NCBI RefSeq assembly: GCF_000716535.1
Contig: NZ_JNWV01000020.1
Location: 284,853-348,852 of the forward strand
Direction of reading: 5' to 3'
Length of the DNA stretch: 64,000 nucleotides
From: Streptomyces flaveolus
GTDB lineage: Bacteria; Actinomycetota; Actinomycetes; Streptomycetales; Streptomycetaceae
This document shows, in pieces, positions 48,784 through 56,168 of the stretch; the stretch's first letter is position 1; the number at the start of each line of letters is the position of its first letter. The translations under genes and the position numbers were made by a program. Below the pieces are notes generated by a model. That model did no database searches. It was not told where the DNA came from and saw only the letters and a program-made list of their open reading frames with translations.

Positions 48784-49476
48784 GTGAGTGACATTCCCGG
48801 CGGGCCGATGGCCAACCGGCCGGTCCACTTCATCTGGCTGCTCGACTGCTCGTACTCGATGCAGGGCGAGAAGATCGCCAAGCTCAACTACGCGATCAGA
48901 GAGGCCGTTCCGGAGATGCGGTCGGTGGCCCACGACAACCCCGCGGCCCAACTGCTGCTGCGCACCGTCACCTTCTCCACGACCGCGCAGTGGCACCACC
49001 AGACCCCGGTCCCGGTGGACGACTTCACCTGGCAGGACGTGCAGGTCGACGGCATGACCAACCTCGGGGAGGCGCTGCACCTGGTGGCGCGCGAGCTGCA
49101 GACCCCGCCGATGCCGCAGCGGGCGCTGAAGCCGGTGCTGGCCCTGGTGTCGGACGGGGTGCCCACCGACGACTGGAAGGCGGGCCTGAAGGCCGTGGAC
49201 GCCACCCCGTGGGGCCGCAAGGCGGTCCGGGTGGCCATCGCGATCGGCGCGGACGCGGACCGGGGTGTGCTCCAGGAGTTCCTGGGCAACCCGGAGCTGC
49301 AGCCGCTGGACGCCAACAGCCCCAAGCAGCTCGCGGCGGCGATCCGCTGGGCGTCCACGGCGGCCGTGAAGGCGGCCTCCCAGCCGGTCGCCGGTGACGG
49401 GCCCGGGGTGAGCACGGCGAAGCAGCCGTACGCGCCGCCGGTGCTGGACGACGACGATGACGACGACGTGTGGTGA
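48784..49476 (+). CDS. vWA-domain protein
   Basis: A 230-aa von Willebrand factor A protein. The MIDAS is intact: 'WLLDCSYSMQGEK' (DxSxS), Thr in 'DGMTNLGEAL' and Asp in 'LVSDGVPTDDW'. It is of the type often annotated TerY-like/vWA that occurs with PP2C phosphatases and kinases. The C-terminal tail is a run of seven Asp before VW, probably for protein binding or regulation. SD AAAGGA precedes GTG 48784; the stop overlaps the phosphatase start. A cytoplasmic adaptor assembling the complex in a metal-dependent way is inferred. Confidence 0.88.
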   Translation: MSDIPGGPMANRPVHFIWLLDCSYSMQGEKIAKLNYAIREAVPEMRSVAHDNPAAQLLLRTVTFSTTAQWHHQTPVPVDDFTWQDVQVDGMTNLGEALHLVARELQTPPMPQRALKPVLALVSDGVPTDDWKAGLKAVDATPWGRKAVRVAIAIGADADRGVLQEFLGNPELQPLDANSPKQLAAAIRWASTAAVKAASQPVAGDGPGVSTAKQPYAPPVLDDDDDDDVW

Positions 49477-50477
49477 CGCTCGGGGTGCGACGGTGGGAGA
49501 CGCTGGAGGGCAGCGTCCAGGGCGTGGGCAAGCGCCGCAACCAGGACTGGCACGACTGGCGGGGCACCGGGACCGGCGCCGACCCGCTGGTGCTGGCGGT
49601 GGCCGACGGCCACGGCTCGGCGGTGCACGCGCGCAGCGCGCTGGGCGCGCGGTTCGCCGTGGACCGGTTCCTGGCGCTGGCCACCACCTTCGGGCGGGCG
49701 GCGCACGACTGCCATGGACCGGGGCGGCTGACCCGGCTGATGACCTATGCCCGGGACGACTTCCCGCGGGCCCTGGTCCACGCGTGGCGGCAGGAGGCCC
49801 TCGGCCACTGGGACCGCAACCGCCCGGTGGTGGAGGAGGCCTCCCGGGAGCCGGGGACCGAGGAGAAGCTGGTGCTGTACGGCACCACGCTGATCGGTGC
49901 GGTGCTCACGCCGTGGCTGTTCGTGGCCTGGCAGATCGGCGACGGGGACCTCGCGGTGGTCGAGCACGACGGCACGCTGGTCCGGCCGCTGGCACCCGCC
50001 GAGGAGGACCTGGGCGACGAGACGGAGTCGTTGTGCGGGCGGGAGGCGTGGCGGGCGATGCGGATGCACTGGGCGCCGCTGTTCGAGGAGGCGCGGGCGC
50101 CACGGCTGGTCGTCCTCTCCACGGACGGCCTGTCGAAGAGCTTCGCGTCGGCCGACGGGTACCGCGAGTTCGTCAGCGGGCTGGCCGGGCGGCTCGCCGA
50201 GGAGGGCAGCACGGGCGTCCGCGAGGCCCTGCCGGACTGGCTCACCCAGGCGTCCCGCTACTCCGGGGACGACACGACCCTGGCGGCGGCGGTACGCCCG
50301 GACACCGAGGCCGACGCCTCGGTGCCGGTGGACGCCCCGGACCCGGCACGGGGCCCGGCGGCACCCGGCGCTCCCGGCGCCCCGGCGGAGCCCGGGGAGC
50401 CCGGTACGACGGACGCACGGACGCCACCCGGCCCGGCCGGCGGCGAGGTGGACATGGAACGGACAACGGAGACGTAG
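49473..50477 (+). CDS. PP2C-family serine/threonine phosphatase
   Basis: A 334-aa phosphatase. 'KRRNQDW' (R-x-N-x-D), 'LAVADGHGSAVHA' (DGHG metal site), 'WQIGDGDLAVVE', 'VVLSTDGLSK' and 'GDDTTLAAAV' give the acidic metal ligands of PP2C enzymes. The C-terminal ~60 residues are a Pro/Ala/Gly linker. GTG 49473 overlaps the vWA stop (GTGA). It is followed without gap by a kinase gene, so the pair likely sets the phosphorylation state of the vWA/GTPase complex. Confidence 0.9.
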   Translation: MTLGVRRWETLEGSVQGVGKRRNQDWHDWRGTGTGADPLVLAVADGHGSAVHARSALGARFAVDRFLALATTFGRAAHDCHGPGRLTRLMTYARDDFPRALVHAWRQEALGHWDRNRPVVEEASREPGTEEKLVLYGTTLIGAVLTPWLFVAWQIGDGDLAVVEHDGTLVRPLAPAEEDLGDETESLCGREAWRAMRMHWAPLFEEARAPRLVVLSTDGLSKSFASADGYREFVSGLAGRLAEEGSTGVREALPDWLTQASRYSGDDTTLAAAVRPDTEADASVPVDAPDPARGPAAPGAPGAPAEPGEPGTTDARTPPGPAGGEVDMERTTET

Positions 50478-51815
50478 ATGAGCGGCATGCTCGATGGCGG
50501 GGTGCACCTCGCGGCGGAGAACGGTGACGACGTCGAGATCCTCGACTTCCTCGGCGCGGGCGGCCAGGGCGAGGTGTACCGGGTCCGGACGCCGGACGGG
50601 GAACGGGCCCTGAAGTGGTACTACCCGACCTGCGCGACCGCCGGCCAGGAGGCGATCGTACGGGAGCTGGTGAGCCGGGACTTCGCCGACGACCGGTTCC
50701 TGTGGCCGGAGGCCTTCGTGCCGGAGCACCACGGCTCGTTCGGCTATCTGATGGGTCTGCGCCCGGACCGCTACAAGGGTCTTCCGGCGCTGTTCCGGCG
50801 GCAGTTGCGCACCAGTCCGCGCGCGCTGCTGACGGCCTGCCTGTACACGGTGGAGGCGTATCAGGCGCTGCACTCGCGGGGCATCGCCTACCGGGACATC
50901 TCCTGGGGGAACATCTTCTTCGACCCGGACACCGGTGACGTGCTGGTCTGTGACAACGACAACGCGGTGGTGGAGGGCGACGCCAGCGGCATCTCGGGGA
51001 CCATGGAGTTCATGGCGCCGGAGCTGGTGCGCGGCGACCCGGGCGCGCGCCCCGGCACCCAGTCCGACCTGCACTCGCTCGCCGTGCTGCTGTTCATGCT
51101 GCTGATGAACCACCACCCTCTCAAGGGCAGGCGCGAGCTGGGCATCCACTGTCTGGACGAGGCGGCGGAGCGCAAGCTGTACGGCAGGAGCCCGCTGTTC
51201 GTGTTCGACCCGGCGGACGACGCCAACGCCCCGGACCCGCTGGAGCACGCGACCGTGCTGGCCACCTGGGACGCGGCTGCGGAGCGGCTGCGGGAGCTGT
51301 TCCGGCGGTCGTTCACGACGGGGCTGCGCGATCCGGCGGCACGGGTGCGCGAGTCGGAGTGGCGGGACGCGCTGCGGGCGGTGCTGGACGCGGTGGTCGA
51401 GTGCGCCTCGTGCGGGCGGCAGAACATGACGGAGCCGGGCGAGAACCCGCCGCCACGGGACTGCTGGGGGTGCGGGGCCCGGCTGGTGCTGCCGCCGCGG
51501 CTGACGGTGACCACTCCTCCGCCCCGCAGCGAGCACCACATCCGGCTGCGCCGCGCCGCCCGGGTGCAGGCCCACCATCTGCTGCCGGAGCCGACGCGGC
51601 ACGACTGCTCGGACGCGGCGCTCGTCGCGGAGCTGGTCGAACACCCCAAGAAGCCCGGGCGGTTCGGGCTCGCCAACCGCTCGCGGGAGACCTGGACGGG
51701 CACCCGGTCGGACGGCACCGTGCAGAAGATCGAGCCCGGTCAGACGGTGCCGCTGCGGTCGGGGCTCGACCTGGACCTCGGCGGCGGGGTCCGGGCGGTG
51801 GTGCGGGCCCGGTGA
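50478..51815 (+). CDS. Protein kinase-like protein with zinc ribbon and DND in place of DFG
   Basis: A 445-aa protein. Gly-rich loop LGAGGQGEVYR (25-35), Lys46 in ALKWYY, catalytic 'AYRDISWGNIFF' (Asp140, Asn145), 'VLVCDNDNA' where DFG is expected (159-161), and the APE motif MAPELV (179-184). The DND form occurs in vWA/PP2C-associated kinases and keeps the metal-binding Asp, so activity is plausible. After the kinase come a zinc ribbon ('CASCGRQN', 'CWGCGARL') and a C-terminal beta-rich domain (~360-445). ATG follows the PP2C stop directly. Confidence 0.85.
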   Translation: MSGMLDGGVHLAAENGDDVEILDFLGAGGQGEVYRVRTPDGERALKWYYPTCATAGQEAIVRELVSRDFADDRFLWPEAFVPEHHGSFGYLMGLRPDRYKGLPALFRRQLRTSPRALLTACLYTVEAYQALHSRGIAYRDISWGNIFFDPDTGDVLVCDNDNAVVEGDASGISGTMEFMAPELVRGDPGARPGTQSDLHSLAVLLFMLLMNHHPLKGRRELGIHCLDEAAERKLYGRSPLFVFDPADDANAPDPLEHATVLATWDAAAERLRELFRRSFTTGLRDPAARVRESEWRDALRAVLDAVVECASCGRQNMTEPGENPPPRDCWGCGARLVLPPRLTVTTPPPRSEHHIRLRRAARVQAHHLLPEPTRHDCSDAALVAELVEHPKKPGRFGLANRSRETWTGTRSDGTVQKIEPGQTVPLRSGLDLDLGGGVRAVVRAR

Positions 51816-51823
51816 CGTCCCGT

Positions 51824-51855
51824 GGCCGGAGCCCCGTGGCGGCGGGGCTCCGGCC
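51824..51855. terminator. Strong bidirectional terminator
   Basis: GGCCGGAGCCCCG (51824-51836) and CGGGGCTCCGGCC (51843-51855) form a perfect 13-bp stem with loop TGGCGG, between the convergent kinase gene and the 107-aa motif protein. Confidence 0.85.
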
Positions 51856-51857
51856 GG

Positions 51858-52181
51858 TCACAGCCCGAGCGCGTTGATGAGCTGTTGGGTGAAGGCGAGG
51901 CTGCCGGTGCCGGCCGAGGCCGCGATGGCGATCGTCTCCAGCGCGGAGCGGATCCGGCCGCGGTTGGGCGGCAGGCCGTCGTCGGCGGACTCCTGGAACT
52001 GGGCCTGGATGATCTCGCCCTGGGGCACCAGTTCCGGGTACTCGACGCGCAGCGTGTCGGTGAGCCGCTGGGCGAGGTCCATCATGGTGGGCAGGTCGGG
52101 GTGGGCGTGGTTGATCTGGATCTGGCCGTGGTCGCCGAAGTTGGCCGGGCCGTTGACGTTGCCGAAGTTGTAGGTGCTCAT
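51858..52181 (-). CDS. 107-aa protein with N-terminal TYNxGNVxGP motif (putative signalling adaptor/effector)
   Basis: Residues 3-24 are a Gly/Asn-rich motif TYNFGNVNGPANFGDHGQIQ IN that also occurs at the C-terminus of the next gene upstream. The rest (~30-107) is a helical domain ('LPTMMDLAQRLTDTLRVEYPELV', 'SALETIAIAASAGTGSLAFTQQLINAL') resembling small effector-associated domains. Short Gly-Asn beta-arc motifs of this form are used in bacterial amyloid signalling; the IQI triplet recalls RHIM cores. ATG 52181 after GAGGACAGG. Convergent to the kinase operon, 62 nt after the membrane protein gene. Confidence 0.7.
   Translation of the reverse strand: MSTYNFGNVNGPANFGDHGQIQINHAHPDLPTMMDLAQRLTDTLRVEYPELVPQGEIIQAQFQESADDGLPPNRGRIRSALETIAIAASAGTGSLAFTQQLINALGL
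52110..52175 (-). other. Shared motif, copy 1 (N-terminal)
   Basis: Codes for residues 3-24 of the 107-aa protein. Consensus with copy 2 is TYNxGNVxGPxNFGxHGxI, 14 of 19 positions identical. Confidence 0.75.
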
Positions 52182-52195
52182 CCTGTCCTCGCTTC

Positions 52196-52218
52196 GGTCC
52201 GGCGGCTCGCCCCGGACC
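52196..52218 (-). terminator. Hairpin between the two motif genes
   Basis: GGTCCGG (52196-52202) and CCGGACC (52212-52218) with a 9-nt loop. Likely an attenuator or mRNA-processing site between the membrane gene and the 107-aa gene. Confidence 0.45.
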
Positions 52219-52243
52219 GGAGGAGCCGTCGGATGGGTGGGGT

Positions 52244-53770
52244 TTACGGCTTCGGCGCGGGCGGCCCTGACCCCGCGGGACCGGGGCCGCCCTGGGCTCC
52301 CGGGCCGCCCTGGGGGCCGGGCCCCTGCTGCCCGCCCAGGAGGATCGTCCCGTGGGCGCCGAAGTTGCTGGGACCGCTGACGTTACCGATGTTGTAGGTC
52401 TGCGTGTTGATGACCTGTACGGCCTTGTCGTAGGAACTGGTGTCGATGTCGTGGTCGCGCAGGAACCGTTCCGTGGCGGTCAGCACGCCCTGCTGGAGCC
52501 GGAACAGGAAGTCCTGCGCGTCGGTGCGTTCGATGTAGCCGGCCTCGTCCCAGGCGCCGAGGTCCTCGCGCAGGCTGCCCGTGGCGCCGTAGTCGTGGCG
52601 GACGTGCTGCTTGGTGATGGAGCGACGGGTCCTGGCCAGCGCCCGGTCGTGGTCGTTCTGCCAGCGCCGGCGCCGCAGGATGCGGCCGAGGGCGCCGCGC
52701 AGTTCGGGGCCGGTACGGCGGGTGGCGTACCGGAACAGGTCCCACCAGCTCTCCCAGGGGGCGACCGGGAGCCGGTCGACGCGGTAGAAACGGCCGTCCA
52801 GCGGCGGTATCGCGTAGGCGGCCACCTCCCAGGTCAGGCTGGGGTGCTGGAGGATCGCCCGCAGGTACATGGAGACGATGAGCCGGCCGCCCTCGCCGAC
52901 GCGTTCCAGGCACAGGTGGGTGCGCATGCCCGCCCCCGGCGTCTGGAGGCCGGCCTGCACGAGTTGCTTGGGGATCTGGGCGCGGGGCCGCCGGGTGGGG
53001 TCGGGCACCAGCTCGGGTATGAGGTGGGCGTTGCTGCCGAGGACGTAGAGCCGGTTGCGGGCCCGCAGCCCCTGGAGCCCGGAGATGTTCTCCATGTGCC
53101 GGGCCACGTAGGTGTGCAGGTCGATGACGTCGAACGGGCGCATCGGCAGTTTTCCGCCGCCCGGGGCCTCGGCGGGCCTGCTGATGTCGATGGGCTGCCA
53201 GACGACTTCCTTGATCTTGTCGCCGCTGCCGACGAACGGCTTGGTGTAGGCGGCCTCGTCGGCGTAGGGCAGGACGTTGGCGCGTTTGAGGTCGTGCAGC
53301 GCGGCCTCGGCCTCCGGCTCCACCGGAGGTGCGGTCCGCTCGGGTCTGTCGGCGGAGAGGAACACCTCCCGTGCCGTGACGCGGCTGCGCGCCTGGGCGT
53401 GGCGGACCAGTGTCCAGGCGATCGCGTAGGCGCCGAGAGGACCGAAAATCGCCACCCATCCGAGTGAACGGTGTCCGTTGACCAGCCCCCAGAGCCCGAG
53501 GAGGAGGGCGACGGGTACGGCCGTCTGGAGGCAGGCGAGGCGGCGGTCGAGGGCGGCGCGGCGGCGGGTGGCCACGCGCGCGTGCCGGGCGAGGGCGACG
53601 AAGTTGATGTTGAGGCTGAGCCCGATCGCGTTGAGCCGGTCGCCGGTGAGCATGCGGTCGACGTACAGGGCGAAGTCGTCGTCGAGGTGCACCGAGGCGC
53701 TCAGGCGCCGGGTCACCCCGTCCTTGCGGTACTGCGGCAACGACGGCAGTGGTCTGCCCGTCACGCTCAT
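52244..53770 (-). CDS. Membrane protein with C-terminal TYNxGNVxGP motif
   Basis: A 508-aa protein. Two spans near residues 85-125 ('LQTAVPVALLLGLWGLVNG' and 'LGWVAIFGPLGAYAIAWTLV') precede a large cytoplasmic part (~130-455) with no motif I recognise, though 'TWEVAAYAIPPLDGRFYRVDRLP' looks beta-rich. Residues 458-480 are TYNIGNVSGPSNFGAHG TILLGG, matching the N-terminal motif of the 107-aa protein. The last 28 residues are a collagen-like Gly/Pro/Gln tail. It may be the membrane sensor or pore that recruits the 107-aa protein by homotypic motif contact. ATG 53770 after AGGGGGAC. Confidence 0.7.
   Translation of the reverse strand: MSVTGRPLPSLPQYRKDGVTRRLSASVHLDDDFALYVDRMLTGDRLNAIGLSLNINFVALARHARVATRRRAALDRRLACLQTAVPVALLLGLWGLVNGHRSLGWVAIFGPLGAYAIAWTLVRHAQARSRVTAREVFLSADRPERTAPPVEPEAEAALHDLKRANVLPYADEAAYTKPFVGSGDKIKEVVWQPIDISRPAEAPGGGKLPMRPFDVIDLHTYVARHMENISGLQGLRARNRLYVLGSNAHLIPELVPDPTRRPRAQIPKQLVQAGLQTPGAGMRTHLCLERVGEGGRLIVSMYLRAILQHPSLTWEVAAYAIPPLDGRFYRVDRLPVAPWESWWDLFRYATRRTGPELRGALGRILRRRRWQNDHDRALARTRRSITKQHVRHDYGATGSLREDLGAWDEAGYIERTDAQDFLFRLQQGVLTATERFLRDHDIDTSSYDKAVQVINTQTYNIGNVSGPSNFGAHGTILLGGQQGPGPQGGPGAQGGPGPAGSGPPAPKP
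52331..52399 (-). other. Shared motif, copy 2 (C-terminal)
   Basis: Codes for residues 458-480 of the membrane protein. At DNA level it is clearly similar to copy 1, so the two motifs probably arose by duplication or gene splitting. Confidence 0.75.
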
Positions 53771-54013
53771 CCGTCCGTCCCCCTCAGGCCTTCCGCGCGG
53801 TTCACCCTAGGGACAACCCCGCGGGTTTGTCGCCTGGTTCGGCGAGCCGCGGTGCCGGGGGACGGCCGTGTGGTATCGGCCGCCGCGGTCCGGCGCTCCC
53901 CTGTGACGTCGGACCGTGGCGGCTCTTGGTTCTGCGCCGGACGGCGTCGTCATGTCACACGTCCGGTGCGGCCGGCCCGCCGGAGGGGCGTTTATCGGCC
54001 ACCCTGCTCCGGG

Positions 54014-54664
54014 TCAGTCGAACCGGAGCGCACCGGTGCGGGTGCGCTTCAGTTCGAAGAAGTCGGGGTGCCGGGCCAGCACCCGGAAGCTGTCGAAGAG
54101 TTCGGCCGCCACGGCGCCGCGCGGGACGGCGCGCAGTACGGGCCCGAACCACACGGTGCCGTCGATGTGGAGGGTGGGTGTGCCGACGTAGCCGCCGGTC
54201 TCCGGCTCGGCGCCGGCCGCGTGGCTGCGGCGGACCGCGTCGTCGTACGACGGGTCGTGGGCGGCGGCCGACAGGTCGGCGGGGAGCCCGAGTTCGGCCA
54301 GCGCCTCGGTGACCACGGTGTCGAAGTCCTCGACGCGCCGTTCGTGGATGCGGGTGCCGAACGCGGTGTACAGGTCGCGCAGCACCTTCTCGCCGTACCG
54401 CTCGGCGGCGGCCACGGCGACCCGCACGGGCCCGATCGAGCGGTCCACCAGGTCGCGGTACCAGTCGGGGAGTTCGTTGCCGGTGTTGTGCAGGTACAGG
54501 CTCATCGCCCGGAACCGGAGGTCGAGCGGGCGCAGCCGCTCCACCTCCAGCAGCCAGCGGGAGGTGATCCAGGCGAAGGGACAGGCGGGGTCGAAGAAGA
54601 AGTCGACCCGGGTCGGGGCGGTGGTGTCGGTGACCGTGTCCGTGTCGGGGCTGCTGTGCGTCAT
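54014..54664 (-). CDS. DsbA-family protein, Rv2466c (mycothiol-dependent nitroreductase)-like
   Basis: A 216-aa thioredoxin-fold protein. '[23 protein letters not shown]' places a single active-site Cys in a C-P-F-A motif. '[18 protein letters not shown]' has the cis-Pro loop. This is the group related to M. tuberculosis Rv2466c, which uses mycothiol; Rv2466c has a second Cys (CxxC) that is Ala here. A role in mycothiol-linked redox or detoxification is inferred. ATG 54664 follows a TAGCGT -10 box by 7 nt (leaderless). Confidence 0.82.
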   Translation of the reverse strand: MTHSSPDTDTVTDTTAPTRVDFFFDPACPFAWITSRWLLEVERLRPLDLRFRAMSLYLHNTGNELPDWYRDLVDRSIGPVRVAVAAAERYGEKVLRDLYTAFGTRIHERRVEDFDTVVTEALAELGLPADLSAAAHDPSYDDAVRRSHAAGAEPETGGYVGTPTLHIDGTVWFGPVLRAVPRGAVAAELFDSFRVLARHPDFFELKRTRTGALRFD

Positions 54665-54671
54665 GCCGCCG

Positions 54672-54677
54672 ACGCTA
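54672..54677 (-). promoter_or_regulatory. -10 box TAGCGT for leaderless DsbA-like gene
   Basis: Complement of ACGCTA, 7 nt before ATG 54664; no SD. Confidence 0.5.
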
Positions 54678-54743
54678 GTGCGCCGGTGGCCCAGAATCCC
54701 GACCCAATCCCGCTGCACTTCTTTGACCCACTTCAGGCAGCGG

Positions 54744-55754
54744 TCACGCGCGCACCGCCTCGTCGGCCAGTCGGACCAGTTCGGCGACGGACAGTGAGCC
54801 CGCCGGCCGGTGCTCCCGGGCGAACCGGTTGGCGAGGCCTTGGAGCAGTTCGTTCAGCGGGGTGGGGACGCCGTGCAGCCGGCCGAGCAGGACGATCTCG
54901 CCGTTGAGGTAGTCCGCCTCGATGGTGCCGGTGCCCCGGACGAGGGACTGCCAGGAGGAGCCGCCGCCGCGCGGTGCCCCGTCCAGCGGGACCAGGGTGA
55001 CCTTGTCGCCGCGGGCCGCGCGCTGCTCCTCCGCGCCGGCGTACGGGATGCCGGCGGCGTCCAGCACGGCCTCGCCCTCGGCCCGCACGCGCGCGAACAG
55101 GGCCTGTGCCTCCGCGCTCGCCACCGGCCCGCTGACCGCTTCGAGGGCGTTGCCGAGGTTTCCGAGGAGCTTGGCGTACTGCCAGCGCGCCACGTCGGGC
55201 ACCACCGGCGCCTCGAAGTGGGCGTCCGCGAGGTCGGCGGCGATCCGGTGGGCGGTGTCGTCGGTGCCGTGCGGGACGCGGCCGAGGTGCAGGACGCCGG
55301 TGAGCGGGGTGCCGGCGGCGGAGACGACGCCGGGTTCGACGAAGGTCGACGGCAGCCAGACGCAGACGCCGTACACGTGCCGGAAGCGGCGCAGGGCCAG
55401 CCTGCCGCTCTCGACGCCGTTCTGCAGGCAGACCAGCGGCAGCAGTTCGGCCGCCGTGCCGCCGCCGGCGACGGGCAGGTCGGCCCAGGTATCCAGGGCG
55501 GCCACGGTGTCCTGGGTCTTCACGGCGAGGACGAGGACGTCGTCGGCGCGCAGCTCGCCGAGCGGTCCCGGCCCGTTGACGGCGGGCAGCCGGTGCGTCG
55601 ACTCGCCCTGGGGAACGCGCAGTCGCAGCCCGTGCTCGCGGAGGGCGGTCAGGTGCGGGCCACGGGCGACGAGGACGACGTCCCGCCCGGCCTGGGCCAG
55701 CCGACCGCCGACCGTACCGCCGACCGCGCCGGCCCCGATGATGATGTAGCGCAT
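54744..55754 (-). CDS. Ketopantoate reductase-like (ApbA/PanE family) oxidoreductase
   Basis: A 336-aa NADPH-dependent reductase. The N-terminal Rossmann motif '[21 protein letters not shown]' (GxGxxG), '[12 protein letters not shown]' and '[11 protein letters not shown]' match PanE. The C-terminal helical domain has '[19 protein letters not shown]' with the catalytic Lys and '[23 protein letters not shown]', again typical. Many Streptomyces paralogues act on other 2-ketoacids, so true pantoate synthesis is not certain. ATG 55754; no strong SD. Confidence 0.87.
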   Translation of the reverse strand: MRYIIIGAGAVGGTVGGRLAQAGRDVVLVARGPHLTALREHGLRLRVPQGESTHRLPAVNGPGPLGELRADDVLVLAVKTQDTVAALDTWADLPVAGGGTAAELLPLVCLQNGVESGRLALRRFRHVYGVCVWLPSTFVEPGVVSAAGTPLTGVLHLGRVPHGTDDTAHRIAADLADAHFEAPVVPDVARWQYAKLLGNLGNALEAVSGPVASAEAQALFARVRAEGEAVLDAAGIPYAGAEEQRAARGDKVTLVPLDGAPRGGGSSWQSLVRGTGTIEADYLNGEIVLLGRLHGVPTPLNELLQGLANRFAREHRPAGSLSVAELVRLADEAVRA

Positions 55755-55802
55755 GGGCAGAGCCTCGCACATGCGTCCGGCCCGGCGGCGCGCCGGTGTG
55801 GT

Positions 55803-55841
55803 GCGGCCGTCGTGCCCCGTGGGGGCGGGCACGACGGCCGC
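55803..55841. terminator. 15-bp perfect hairpin in a divergent intergenic region
   Basis: GCGGCCGTCGTGCCC (55803-55817) and GGGCACGACGGCCGC (55827-55841) with a 9-nt loop. It looks like a terminator although the flanking genes start, not end, here. The 414-nt gap 55755-56168 also contains the inverted repeat at 55918 and an AT-richer stretch around 55915-55945. Confidence 0.6.
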
Positions 55842-55917
55842 GCTCGGCGCATGCCGCGTTGCGCGAAACTCTGGCCGATCGGCGGGGTCGGGTTCAACTC
55901 CTCGGCACAGCTGTGAC

Positions 55918-55928
55918 TTGTTCAACAA
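55918..55928. promoter_or_regulatory. Operator candidate TTGTTCAACAA upstream of MMPL gene
   Basis: A perfect 5-bp inverted repeat around one base, in the AT-richest part of the gap between the reductase and MMPL genes. Such sites are typical of TetR/MarR repressors of efflux pumps; no regulator is adjacent. Confidence 0.4.
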
Positions 55929-56168
55929 ACTTTCGTAATGACAAAGGGGGCTCCTGGCGGCGGATCGGACACCGCGTCCCTGAGGGTCGCCCCCGAGAAC
56001 CGGCGATAGATGTAAGGGGCCGCCGTCCTCCCCAGCGGTGATCCGGCCCCCGCGCGGTTCACCGGGCAGTACGACGAGATGGCTTTATCCCGCCCCTACC
56101 GTCGAACAGGAGCAAGCGCAGACGTGGCGGCAGGGGGCCGTCACCGCACACGAGGGGGAAGACCCGTC

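Noticed and set aside
42979-50477. Tellurite-resistance (ter) locus or a cvn conservon
   Set aside because: The vWA/PP2C/kinase trio recalls ter-associated modules, but no TerD/TerC proteins are present, and the conservon set (sensor kinase, roadblock, DUF742, small GTPase) is absent.
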